Shown: one piece after another, positions 40,401-52,600 of the stretch | How positions within the stretch are numbered: the first letter of the stretch is position 1 | Layout of the letters: each line of letters starts with the position of its first letter | Assembly: GCA_948470475.1 (NCBI GenBank) | Contig: OX419340.1 | Span: 15,600,316-15,664,315 of the forward strand | DNA: 64,000 nucleotides | Direction: 5' to 3' | From: Galaxea fascicularis | Lineage: Eukaryota > Cnidaria > Anthozoa > Scleractinia > Euphylliidae | Notes under the pieces: model-generated | The model's input: only the letters and a program-made list of their open reading frames with translations | Database searches by the model: none | What the model was told of the DNA's origin: nothing | Program-made: the position numbers and the translations under genes

Positions 40401-40742
40401 CTACACGAACAGTGATCGGTTCGGGTTCCTTAGCTGAAATTTTAATTGCTCGAAAATTTTAGGGAACAAACTCTCCCCTTGCCAAATTGCTAGCTGAAGT
40501 GAACTTTCCGCGAATTTTCTAGGGTTCTATTTGCTTTCCGAAAATGCTTGGTAAGGTTTTTGACTGCCAAAACAGCAAATATGACCCTTCCGAAAATGAT
40601 TTCCCCATTGTGAATCTACTAGGCGACGTTTCAGTTACGAAAACTCTAGTGCACTCTTCGATCGACGCGGACACCCTCCACCGAACGAACGATACCCACT
40701 TCATAACACAGATATCGACCGATACTTGTCGTTGGGTGCCCC
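40401..40742 (+). mobile_element. Family X element, copy C (diverged)
   Basis: It shares with copy A, in the same order, the motifs GATCGGTTCGGGTTCCTTAG, TTGCTAGCTG, CCGAAAATGCTTGG and the right end TCGTTGGGTGCCCC. The left terminal repeat is missing or eroded. It is non-coding. Confidence 0.5.
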
Positions 40743-43700
40743 GGAGGATGAGGTCCTAAAATGCAGAGGGAGATTTTCATGAATATCGAACCATAAAGAT
40801 GTTGACAGTAGACAGAATCTATATGTACGCACAGTCAAGGTTTACAGTGTATAGACCTGTTCGAAACTGTCCCCGTTACTAGAGAATGCACAGAAGGCTA
40901 AGGTCAATTTTTGGCCTTTGTTATGCCTTACTGACTACACAATAAAGTTTACCCAGGTTCTTTGAAAACTAATTTAACTCAGTTGTGAAGTTAAAGTCGA
41001 CTTAGTAATGTCCAAAAGATACGATTGTCGCACCAGAAGAAATTGATCTTGTCAATAATGAAATGCAAAGAATTGAAAAATGACGACAGCTCTTATGATA
41101 TATGATTTAGTTGATCTTTTTAACTGCAAGGACCGCCACTTCAACTTCTGATATTTTTTATCAAATTTCCACTTAGACAAAATTAAATTAAGTGATAGCC
41201 CTTATACTAGTTTGAAGGGCTGTACTCTAGGATTTTGTTCACAGGCGAAACAAAACATTAGGAGCCATGCGACACGACTTGGAGTGCGATTTTCGGGACA
41301 GATGGAAAATGAAGGGCATCGCAGGGATTAGCAAAGCTACTCTTATTCGAAATGCATGCTATGTACTTACGACACAAATATGGTGGTAAACTTACGGAAT
41401 GGCCGTTTTCAGTTGCAATTTGTGGACCTTTGTCGCCGCAACGAAAACGTAAGCAGGTAGATAACTTGGCATAGGTTCTTCGATCGTAAACAAGGTAGCC
41501 TCAAGCTTCCTTAGCAAAACCAACTTAAATAACAATTCAATCGGGGTCACCATCCTCTGTGACATTCCAGACTCTCGGCCACACCCATTTTGCAAAAATC
41601 CTTTCACTCGATTAGGAAAAAGGACTCAAAGTTTAATTATTATGATCTGGTGTTCTTTGCATGAAGTTAGCTTACACTTTTATTTTCATTTTATTGTCTT
41701 TGTTTCGTTGTTCATGCAGCGAACACAGTTTCCGTGAGACCTATGGACTGCAGGTAACAAAGCGTTCTTGAGTGAAACCTACACGCGAGGGAACTTGACA
41801 GAGTGAGGTCAAAACTCATCCTTGACTCCGTTACTGCATGCCAACTGCAGACACGCTTTATTCGTGTTTGGAGATAATTTTTAGAGTGGCCTAAACGCTG
41901 AACATGACAGCGCTAAGGAGTGTAGTGAAACAGGATGAAAACGGCAGATTAATACTTTGAAAGAATGAGAAAAATGAGCTGCTGATGTTTTAGTACGGCC
42001 GGCTGTCTGAACGTATCACTGTGAAATTGGAGTTGACAGCGGTCTGTCATCAATACTTCCTAATTACTATAAATCTAATGAAAGGATTAGCTTCCCAAAT
42101 TGTCTAAAATAGTAGACCATATGTCATACGTTGATCACGAAATTAAAAATGCAAAATTCCTGTTGTTGCTCCCAGCCCTATGATTTGGTTTACATTAAAC
42201 GGGCTACAAACGTCTACGTGTCGCTCGATATGAAACCGCCGTCCATTTCTCCTTTTAATTTCTGTTTTATATGACAAATGAGACTGAAGATTTGCTAAGA
42301 TTGTTGTTGTAAAGTCTATATGGCTCTCAGTTTTCTAAAGGTCGAAAAACAGCGTAGTTCCTCAAGCTGAGCGGCACTGAGCAGTGGAAAGACTAACGGC
42401 AGAAAAATGACATTCGAACCGTCAGTCGAACTGATTGCTTTGCCATTTGTTTCAAATCTTCTGAGGTGATCATTCAAATGAAAGCCACTCAGTACAATTA
42501 GCATACGATAATCAGATATTGCCTATTTTAGTTTTCCTTTTCTAGTATTCCAGTGGAATCCAGAGAAAATAACTCACAGTGGCATCTTGAAGCGATTAAC
42601 ATTTGTCATAACTCCGAAATAATGTAATTTAACTGAGCCACAAGCCGAACCTGAAAACAATATATTTTTCAGACAACTGGTAAAGAAATTGCAGTCATTT
42701 GCACAGGCAGAACAACACTCAGCCTCCCGTTTGCCGAATTGAAGATAATTAAACAATTTGTAAATGTTCGGCCATCAAGGAAACAAGAATTCCGTACATT
42801 GAACTCAGATACACGTGAAAAATGGTTCTAAAACTCGATCCTTTTCCAAGCGAGAATGGTATCTGGTCAATTAGACGAAAATATCTCGAATTTTCGTAGT
42901 GGGTATTTAATGTACAACACATGCGAGATGTAATATTAATATCATCGAACAATCGGCTGAAAACTATAAACAATCCATATCTACATGTTGTCATAAATTA
43001 TCCTACGAAATAATTGCTGGAGTTATTGCATAACATGACAGGCAACAAGCCTTTTCGATTTGCATTTCATTTCAATTTATTAGGTTTATTCCTTTCTTTG
43101 ATTGCACAATGCAGTTTAATATTCGTTCATACTTGCTTCTGTGTATTTAGCGGCGAAGCGAAGGGTCAAAAAGGTGAGAATCCCATTGAGATAATTAAAA
43201 ACTTCATTCATTGAACTTTCGAAAGTTTTGATTGAATAGCGGGATTATTTGTCTAACTTTGGGGAATGCACACCTATCTAAATGTCGTTTGGGTGACCCC
43301 GGCTGGCCTTTTTTCGAGGAAAACTATATTCGCCTCGATTGATTCAATAGCCTTCATCAGCAGGGAACGTTCGTAATTGGCTTAACTTTTCATCGGTTTA
43401 AAATGATAAAAATGGCACTAATCTCTTCTATTACCTCAATGACCACATGTTGCGCAGAAAAATAATCAAACTTCGGTAGTTTTCAAAGTGTCTACCCTAA
43501 ATTAAAAACAGATAGCAATAAGTAGATTTGCAGATTTGCGGTGGAAGAAGCCATCGGGTTCGGTACGCGGATTAAAACCTGACCCGCATCACGAAGAACA
43601 GTAAATCCAATTTGTGTCTCAGCTTTCATATTTTTCGTTCTTGTGATCTTTTGGGTAACTCAGTGAATAATTTTTTCCTTTTTCTCAATTTACCCCTTTT

Positions 43701-44253
43701 TTATAATGAACTAGTCATTTATATACAATGGCTGTTATATTAGTTTGGAACAATCTCCACCTTTAACATAAACACCTATCTTAGAAAAATAAGAAACCTG
43801 AAACCCTGAGCACTGGTTTAGCTCAAACATGTCTCAAGAGAAATCCAGAATTCAGTAAGTAATTTCTGCAGTTACGACGATTGGTAGCCTTCAGGAATTT
43901 TATTTTAAGAGCGCAAATATATATACGTACCCAAAGATTTCTACAGAGTACGCTTTTTTGTGCGCAATCAATAATACAAACTTGGAGTCGGTCAGTTACT
44001 TGTCAGTGCTACCTAAATACCCACAGACTGGCGATGAAACGAGATGAAGTGGAGAAAAGCTTTGGGACACTGAGAAAACTAACTCACAAGGAAACTCTAC
44101 TCCGGACACCTTTAAGACCGGATGAGATAAGTATTCAGCCACGGGGTAGGAATCTAGCGTTAATTAAGATCTCTGACATCAGACAAAGCTACCCCTTTTC
44201 GCACCGGAGTAAAACGCATCCCTCAATCATGCGCGGTCGTGCCTTCACCAACA
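40743..44253. other. Intergenic, nothing recognised
   Basis: AT-rich DNA with short chance open frames only. The long frame starting at 43881 owes its end to the SINE that follows and is not a gene. Confidence 0.5.
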
Positions 44254-44343
44254 CCGACCGGTTAGCTCAGTTGGTAGAGCAACGGACTACCGTGCGGGAG
44301 GTCGCGGGTTCAAACCCCGGCCGGACCTACACTCAGAGTCTTT

Positions 44344-44376
<33 letters not shown>

Positions 44377-44625
44377 AACATCTACAAACGGTTCGACTTT
44401 CTAGTCTTCTCGGATAAGGACGATAAAACCAGAGGTCCCGTCTCACAACTCTTGTTCCTATAATCTGTGGGACGTTAAAGAACTCACACACTATTCGAAA
44501 AGAGTAGGGGATGTAGTCCCCGGTGACGTCCCCGGTGTGGTGATCTATCTGCTGTATGGGTCGGTTGGGGTGGGTGAGATCAATAATGGACTGATAGCGG
44601 CAGCCAGAGGCGCCTGTACAAGCTG
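44254..44625 (+). mobile_element. tRNA-derived SINE, family S copy 2
   Basis: The head CCGACCGGTTAGCTCAGTTG with GGTTCAAACCCCGGCCGG carries both Pol III promoter boxes. The next 300 bp match copy 1 closely: CTCAGAGTCTTTAAATAACT, GAGAAAGTGCTGCCTTTGTA, TCTCGGATAAGGACGATAAA and GGGACGTTAAAG. The copy-1 tail with the ATT microsatellite is not seen, so the 3' end appears lost. Translating the head gives the LAQLVEQRTTVREVAGSNPG peptide often mis-annotated as protein. Confidence 0.8.
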
Positions 44626-47346
44626 ACGTCCGATCTCACCACACAGAAAATAGCATTGTAAAGTCACACGTTTGTTGTAACTCTTCTCAAGATTCTTTTC
44701 CTTTCCTTTCCACGGAGCTCTCAGTTAATAGCTTTTGAGAAGTTCTTTTCATATTTAGTTTTAAGCCCATTATTTTCGCTTCAATTTCTTGAAACAGTTA
44801 ACTTTTTTTTTCTACATTAACTCATGGAACCCATCTAACGCAACCTGCTGGACTTCCGTCAAAACCTGCCGTAAAACTTAGCAGGCTAAGGAGGACCAAC
44901 CGTTGGGAAGTGGGGCGGAGTCCTGTGGTGTCCAAATTGGGGTTAGAAAAGTCAGGTGTTATGTTCACGCGTGAGTCGCGTTTCCAAACCGGCTTTGATC
45001 TTTCGGTTTCGCCTGCAGAACCAGGCGGACCTCATGAGAATCTCCTTACAGGACATCATGTTACGTAGTTCATTAAAACCAAATGCGCGAAACTCTCGGT
45101 AAAATGTTTACCATTCAAAGTTACAGGAATTTTCTTTTTACCTGGCGTTTTGGCCTTGTAGGGATGCTATATAAAGTTGAGTGAAATCCTGAATCCTTAG
45201 CATTCACATCTGTATACCTTCAGAATACAAAATCGCTGATGCGCTGTCGATGTTGGGCAAGAAATGGTGTTAACTTGTATCTTCTGTGGATAAAAGTGTG
45301 ACCATCCAGATGAATTCTACTGAGAAGTAATTTTCAAAGATGCTGTCTAATAAGGCTATTAAACTGAATCAAGTAATTTTAACTTTTGTCTTTAAGTGAA
45401 ATAATGCACAGAATGAGCCAACAAAAAAATCATCTTCCAACACGCTGGACTGTCACTTGAAGCTGTAGTTTTATTTTTCTTTTCTACGCAAAGGAAATAA
45501 CACAAATTTGCACCTGATTGTCCCTGTCAAAACCGTAGGAAACAAACTAATTACGAATAAAGGATTTGCGCAAAGTTAATGTTGCTTGATACTAGGGACA
45601 TTTTACGCCCCCAGCTTAAAGACCTCCGCCATATCTTTCCGGTGTGACATTCGACGTACGTCCCCCTTCCTTCCCAAATTAACTGGTTTAGCGCTTACGG
45701 AAAGTCCCTAAAGAAGGGAAATGAGCTCGTGACGTCGCATCTACACGGGGTCAATTTACGTCGAGGGAGAAGAAAGTGGTTTTGAATGTTGATTGATGGA
45801 GCTTCCAAGAAAAAAAGTATTGCACTTTACTCAGCCGAGGCCGTTGTTTACCAGTTTGCATACAAACAAAAATTACTATAGGCATGATCATTTGACTGTC
45901 TTGCTCTCCTACATCGAATTCCCAAGATCTGAGTAGCAATTCTCCCTTCAAACTGCCATACATTTCCTTGTAAATTACTTAAGAGAATTAGATGTTATAT
46001 TAAAATAACACCCTCCAACTGATAAATTTGTCTTTTCTTGTCACCTCTTTGCTATGTCGTGTATTGAAATTATGAGAGGTTACATGATCCTCACTCCTGG
46101 CAGTTAGACGGTTGAAAACACCTTTCTCTTGACTGAACAAATGATTAAATTTATAGATTTCCGACGTAATTGATTGAGATAATTTTCGCCATCAAGTGCT
46201 TCATACTTCTTAGCAAGTTTCAATTTCCCGAACAACTCACTCCAAAGAAGGCCTGATTCCAAACTATTTTTTGATGTTTCTTTTTGCTATTTTTTTTCGT
46301 AACAAGACTAACCGTAAGATTTGAGTTCCTTCACAAAATTGATTAAATTGCGACCTTCTAGAGTTTCAATTGAAACGTTCTGTGTAGCAATTTTCTGATG
46401 GCTGTGTCTGAATTTTTTTCTTTGCTTTCTTTCTATCATGCCGTATGCGTTCGGTCAAACTCGTGAGTGTGTAGGTAAAATCCTAAAGTGTAACAATTCC
46501 GAGCTGTCCTGGCCTATGACGGGGCAGTTTATTATCCTCTAAAAAGTGAGTCTACAAAAACATCGAAACGAAGAAAATGAGGTTATTGAGAACGCATGTT
46601 AATATGCTTATTTCTTTTTCAGTCTTGTTACCTAACAACCACCTTTTGAGGTGACATTTGTTGCAACAACAATTTCACGTCTCTACAAATCATAAGATGT
46701 AGCAAGACCTCACGATTATTTGTCATTGTTTTTCTATTTGTAATGAATTCTCCTGGTGGGGTAACCATCCCCACGTAGAAGACCTTAGTTTAAGGTCAGG
46801 GATTTATCGTCAAATATTTACGTTTCGCAACAGCTTCAAAGACATCACTTTGTGAAAAGGTCGCGTCCCCAATGTAACCGCGGTCACATGGTAGAAGATA
46901 TGTTATTTATTAGCGCTATTTTAGTCTGGTAACACGAGACTAAATCCTCCCAGCAGTTAATAAATAAATTCCAGTATACTGTGTAACACTATTTTTGGAT
47001 GTAAGCCTGTATTGCTGCATATTATATTAACAGAATTCGTTTTGGCTCTGCACGCTATAATTGTAATTTCTGAAGTGAAGACAAATTATTTCCACGCGAC
47101 TTCAGTTTTAAGACATCTGTGATACAGAAGCCAGGAAAACCATAGGAATCGAGTGCCACAGCACTACCCGAAAGCCATCTAATGACAACAGCCTAGGTCA
47201 GCTTTCAACACGGAATGGGGAAAACAACACAGGACCGGGTATCCTTTTTGTAAAATAATTGGAGGAAAGGCGACACAATTTAGTAAAACAGCCTAGTCCA
47301 AGAATTTCTTATTTTGAAATCACTAAGTAACTGTAACTTCCATCTC
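44626..47346. other. Intergenic, nothing firm recognised
   Basis: A moderately GC-rich patch at about 44850-45060 stands out from the AT-rich background and may be an old repeat, but I cannot place it. The rest has only short open frames. Confidence 0.4.
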
Positions 47347-47480
47347 TAAGCGTACCGGCCTAGATTAGCCTTTTCTACCTGCCGGTACGCTTAAAGTTGT
47401 ATATAAATTGTTTTTCCTCTGTTTGTAAAAAATGTAACATATTGATTGAAAAACAGAAATAAATGTATGTATGTATGTAC
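47347..47480 (+). mobile_element. Possible LINE 3' end: hairpin plus TATG tail
   Basis: A strong hairpin (47347-47393) has arms TAAGCGTACCGGC and GCCGGTACGCTTA around a 21-nt loop. About 60 bp later there is AAACAGAAATAAATG and a short (TATG)n tail ending at 47480. A 3' hairpin followed by a microsatellite tail is the usual form of a severely 5'-truncated non-LTR element. No coding sequence is left, so the family is inferred only. Confidence 0.45.
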
Positions 47481-47631
47481 ACAAAATCATACCAAAGCAT
47501 GTCCTAACGGAATCCACCTGACAAACATCGCACCGCGCCGGGAACCAATCAGCATACTTCTAATAGAGATCTCATATTGGGAATCTCTCAGTTCCTTGTA
47601 AGGACAGAGGAGCGTTACGCAAATCTCGTTA

Positions 47632-47963
47632 ATAGGGAGTTTAAGCAACGACGACGGCGACGGCATGGAAAACATTATTTTAAAATGTAACTTCTCCTTG
47701 TCGTAACTCTTTTGCGATTATTCTGATTTGTTTATTAACTTGGAAAATGCCGGCGAACTATCCAGGGACAAATTATAATGGACGGCGTCAAAATACGCTT
47801 ACGCTAACGTTCTCTGGAAAACCCAAAATGTTGTCATTTGACGTTGTTGTTTTGTATCGGAAGGTAGAGAAATGTACCTGAATGTAAACCGCAACTGCAG
47901 AAGGATTGTTTTTGTTTTGGGGCGTTCTCGTTGCCCTTGTCGCCCTTGTTGTTAAGCTCCCTA
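47632..47963. mobile_element. MITE with TAGGGAG(T/C)TTAAGC ends
   Basis: The left end TAGGGAGTTTAAGCAACGAC is mirrored by the right end, which read inverted is GTAGGGAGCTTAACAACAAG. Each is followed by a GACGGCGAC/GGGCGACAAG-type repeat. The inverted ends span roughly 35 bp with mismatches. Non-coding, about 330 bp. It resembles a frequent small element of corals by recollection. Confidence 0.6.
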
Positions 47964-48445
47964 CTGACGACAAAATAACTGTTTAAAAAGGAGAATAAGA
48001 GGGTGACTGATTCCAAAGGTCAGAAAGACATTAGTATCTATTCATGAAGGAGACGTAGCCAGTCCTCAGACAATCTTTCTTTAGCAATGCCGAGAAAATC
48101 AGGGTTTTTTTTTTAAAAAAAATTGCTTTAACTCCCTTGAAAGTCCCCTCAGATGAGGAAATAAAGACAAGACTTTTGACAAGACAGTATGTACATTTTT
48201 TAAATTTAAATTTATGTTTTAAGGTGCAATATATTTACAATACTGTACATACTGGGATTAAGCTATGCTTCCTCTCACTGCATGATTTACCAACTGAATG
48301 CTTCTCTACAAATTTATTACTACATTACATATTTTCCGCCCTTTTCAATCTAGGTTTTCTTGCATTTTTAAGCTACTGAAATCACCTTCCCAGAACTTAA
48401 CTAGTTTCTTCTGCACATCCCAGAGGTCTGACTCTGTTCAAACAA
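47964..48445. other. Short intergenic stretch between two MITEs
   Basis: AT-rich DNA with a run of T then A near 48107-48121 and short chance open frames. No gene or further repeat is supported. Confidence 0.5.
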
Positions 48446-48828
48446 TAAGGCCCAGATCAAAGGCCTTACTTCACATGAGCCGAACTTAATTACAGTTTAG
48501 GTCGACCCAAATTAGTTAAGTCCGCCTGTTGAGTCAAACGCCGAACTTAACTAGATCATGAAAATAAACAGATCGAGGTTGACTTATACATTGATATACA
48601 TTAACATGATTATACCGGCATTTGGTTCAGCTAATGTAAAGATCGGCGTTCCGGACCCAAACTCTACCTTCAGCCGTTTTTCACGCCTGGCCGGCAGTGA
48701 AGAACGCCTCAGCCGATCCAAATGAAATCAGTCGAACTTAATTAGATCAAACGCCGTCTTTCACATGAATTTAATCACCGCTGAGTTTAGTTCGGCTCAT
48801 GTGAAGTACAGCGTTTGACCTGAGCCTA
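48446..48828. mobile_element. TA-target MITE, family Y copy 2
   Basis: The element lies between TA dinucleotides. The left end AGGCCCAGATCAAAGGCC and the inverted right end AGGCTCAGGTCAAACGCT continue into a shared CTTCACATGAGCCGAAC block, giving about 38 bp of terminal inverted repeat. Internal GCCGAACTTAA motifs recur in both orientations, as in copy 1 at 25901. Confidence 0.65.
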
Positions 48829-49680
48829 AGCTAATCCATGAGACTACTTGTAGTTACTTGTAGTTACGGATACTGTTGGAGCAATGAATCTTCACTACTC
48901 CTTCCACGGCCTATACCTAAAATGGTTTGAACAGTCATGCAAATATATTAAGTACTGAGAGTGCTTTCTATATTGAAATAAATAAACTGTACTTGTTAAA
49001 AAAAAAAAAAAAGAATGGTTCAGTGACTTGACAATTTCAGACTGTGAATTTCATCTCTGTCAAGTGCTGTTAATTGTCCTTGCCTTAGTACATCTTGTCC
49101 CATGTAATGTGATTAAATTCTCCAAGAATGACGTTGTTACTGACCAGTACTTCCTGTTGCTCTCATTTTGACCGCTGGGCGGGATCCTCAAGACCAACTA
49201 CTGATCTAGAGCAGTTATTAGCTTGTATGTTAAGATAATGACTGCTTACTCGTTAGGCTTCCTAAACCAAACTATATTGAGGTATATTCTAAAGTTGCAT
49301 TGTGCTGTACAAAGTAACTGTAACTTTAAATGAAATCCTTCCACTCAAAATACCTGAGCAATGCAATGTTATGGTATGGTTTATTATACTGCACAAGTAA
49401 AGTCAGTTCGAGTAAAGTCAGCGGGAAATTCTTAAGTTTGCTTGTTCAAATGACACAGTAACGTACCGTGGGTCTCTTTTGTTACGCTTTCCACTTCAAA
49501 CAGTTCATTGGATACACTCTAAAGTTACGAACATTCAACTAAAAGATTTTTCTGAAGATCTTTCAATCGGTACCGATTTTCTTGTATTTTGCGAAAACGA
49601 TTCAGCAGTATTGTTCTCTTTGGATTTAGTATACTATTGAGAGAAATATTGCTAAGGTAATTTAGTACTGCATGGGGAAA
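48829..49680. other. Downstream region of homeobox gene 3
   Basis: It includes an A run (48996-49012) and AATAAA on the minus strand (49385-49380), about 300 bp past the gene 3 stop and a plausible poly(A) signal. Nothing else is recognised. Confidence 0.45.
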
Positions 49681-52600
49681 TTACAATTCCTCCACATCTA
49701 ATTCTTGGGTTTCTTTGCTGTCCTCCGTGTCAGTCACGGGCTGCTCTGTGTTACAGGGCTGTTCCTCCTCCGTGAGCTCAGTTTCCGTATCATTGCTGCA
49801 ACATTCAGATGAGCTCCCATGCCTTTCCCGCTTGGCTTTAGCTCGGCGATTTTGAAACCAAACCTGCGAAATATGAACATACGATTTAGCCGAATTGTCA
49901 CAAGACTGAAATGAGCAGCAAGAAATTCTCCTCTTTAGTTCTCTACTAAACTAATTAACTATCATGCAGTATTGCTTTGCCGTATAGTTCAACACTGACC
50001 AGCGAAGTGTGATTGTCTTAAATTGATCTCATGTTGTAGTTCATACTCCGGATGGATGGCGCTCTTCCGAGAAAAAAAAATCCGGTTAAACAAAAAGGCT
50101 ACCTACATTGCAATTTCACTTATGGTCAGTTTGGTTAGTTGTAAATTCCAAATGCGCCAGACTCACTGCTCGGAACATCAGATTTTTGCGTGGCAACACT
50201 CCTTCGACAGGATCACTCGACTGCTCTTTCTTTTTAATTAGTCAGTAACAATAAGGTAAGTTTTGTTTTAGCTAGTCTGATACAACAAAGAAGTGGATAG
50301 TCCATTAATTTGTTGATAAATAAGAGGGTCCAACATAGGCTTTCTCAACTGATCCCGCATCCCGCCGCTATTTTTTACTCCATCCCGCCATCCCCGCCAC
50401 TCAGAATGTCTAGCCCGATCCCGCCTGGTTGGATACGCAGTTCTCCGCGTTACGTCTAAGTTTTTAGGAAATTTTTAACTTACATAGCTATTATGTTGTA
50501 GTCACAGATGAGGTTCGTCAATGAGAAGCGTATACAGCATACGAGTAAAAACCGTTTGCGCGGTGCTTTGTATAGGTGAGACACCAAAGCCGCGAACGAA
50601 AACTCCACTCAGGGTATTTGGAACCTAGCTGAGTGGTCACTAATTATCGACGAAAGGAACGAAAAGCTGGCAATTTCTTTAAAGGAAGATTTTGTTCCAG
50701 TAAAATTTTCGGGCAATTAAACTGATTTCAACTCATGAATCCGAACAGATCAAATTTCAACACCGTAAGGTGCAGGCGTCCAACACCGTAGGATCCAGGC
50801 TTCCAACACCGTAAGGTGCAGGCGTCCAACACCGTCCGACAGCTTTTGGTTGATTTGGTTTGAAATAGCGCGGTGACCTGTATTTTGACCTGTGGAATGC
50901 AACTTGCAAAAAAGACCAGCCGCTCCCAATGACCGTTACTCACGCTAGGGGAGTTTTGTAGAAAAATGTGTTTTGCCTTTTGGGTGAACCCTGCATGTGT
51001 GTGTAATGTAAGCTCCTCTATAACGATTATAATTCATAGAAACAAAGCTCACACTGACATTTTAGTAAGAGAGGACGAGTGGTCGTCTATTTTATCCATC
51101 CCGCATCCCGCCCGTCAAAATGAGCAAATCCTGCTCCCACCCAAGTATTTTTATCCCACATCCCGCCCCTTGAAATTTCTTGCATCCCACACCCCGCCTC
51201 CATTTTTACTCTCATCCCACATCCCGTCAAACCTATGTTGGACCCGCAAATAAGAGCAAACTTGGCGCGAAATCCACGAGTGGATAGCAAATTTGAAACT
51301 ATCCGTCGTAGTTTGAACAAAATAATACAATGAGGCGACAACTAGTTTCTGCAACTGACGCTGAACGTTCTTATCCTCTGCTAACGTTCTTCAAGATGTT
51401 CTTAAGTTACATGGTACAGCCGTATATTTCAATAAATCAATGCATTCATCGTCAGAGTCACAAGCTTGTGCGGCTTGCTCTGAAAAACGCGAAAAAGATG
51501 TCGCGCCAGCAAACTCTTGGTAAATTTGGCCCTATGACAAAAAGCCTTGAATACGCCCTAACTGACTCTCAGCCTGAGTATGTCCTTAGCGTGTTCTTAT
51601 ATTTTGGTTAATCTCAGCCTTGACGTTCCCATTAAAAGTTCTTATAGAAGCAAGTGTGTTCCCTTAAGTCTAACTGGAGGTGTGGTGTGGAAAGCTAACT
51701 TGACCAACGGTCAGATAAAATCGGCACGTGACTGAAAGTTACCTGAACGCGCGAGTCCCTCAGACCCAGTCTGAGCGCTAGCGTCTTTTTGAACACGCTT
51801 GTTGGATAAGGATTAAGAGAAAATGCTCTCTCCAGTTCGTCAATTTGCCATCGTTTATAAGTAGTTCGGTTTCTTCTCCCTGCTTTATCCAGACAGTAAT
51901 CTGCTGAAAAATTATGTAAGAAAATTAAAACCTTGGTTAGCTTTGTATTTTGATTTGGTTATTGTCTCCGACAGAAAAAAATTACTCGTAAAATATGAGT
52001 GGAGTAACATGTTGTATCAGGAGCCTGGTTGTATACGTTAAATCTTCAGGTTTGGGATGTGGGGCCTGGTTCAGTTATAAATGGACTGAAATGAGTTTAA
52101 TCGATCGAACATGGAGGTATTATTGAATTCGCATTGCAAAAGCATTATAGAAAAGGTCCTTGAATGCAGAGAAAGTTAAGAATTCATTTTGCGTTTTTTT
52201 ATACAGAGAAATGAAAAAAAAAGGGGTCATCGGTTTTATGAGTCAATCCATGCAAGCATATATACAGTCCGTGTATTTTACACTCATTTTCGTCTCAAAT
52301 TAATTCTCAATGTTATCTTTTGCAAAATTGGTTGAATAAGGATAAATATCACATGAAAACAATGGTTTTTCATTTAAACAACTAATGAGAAAGATTATGG
52401 TAGCTTGGTCCACGTGGGTTTTCTCGCGCTAACACTGGTGGAAGTTTTCATGCTTGGAATTCTGATTGGTTGGTTTCTTTTCAGCGTTTCGTTAAGTAGT
52501 TCTAGTTGATAAGAAAGAAAGATGAAACAAACCGCTTCTTTAAACACTAAACGAGGTTAAGGCAACAGTGCTTCTTGCAGCAAGATAGCTTTGTTTGACT

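Larger units (their letters stand above)
50327..51247. mobile_element. 0.9-kb inverted-repeat transposon inside intron 2 of homeobox gene 3
   Basis: The left end GGTCCAACATAGG and right end CCTATGTTGGACC (plus CGC) are exact inverses. The direct repeat AAATAAGAG flanks both sides (50318-50326 and 51248-51256) and is the probable target duplication; 8-9 bp points toward hAT-like elements. Both arms are rich in ATCCCGC repeats. No transposase frame is present. A 23-bp tandem repeat and a fragment of family X sit inside. Confidence 0.75.

Noticed and set aside
44254..44330. Functional tRNA gene
   Set aside because: The Pol III boxes are good, but the acceptor stem does not pair properly and homologous body sequence follows in a second copy, so it is a SINE head.
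43881..44345. 154-codon open frame on the plus strand
   Set aside because: Its C-terminal part is the translation of a tRNA-derived SINE head, a well-known false protein, and the N-terminal part resembles nothing.
50756..50835. CRISPR-like array
   Set aside because: The 23-bp units are directly adjacent without spacers and lie in a eukaryotic intron.
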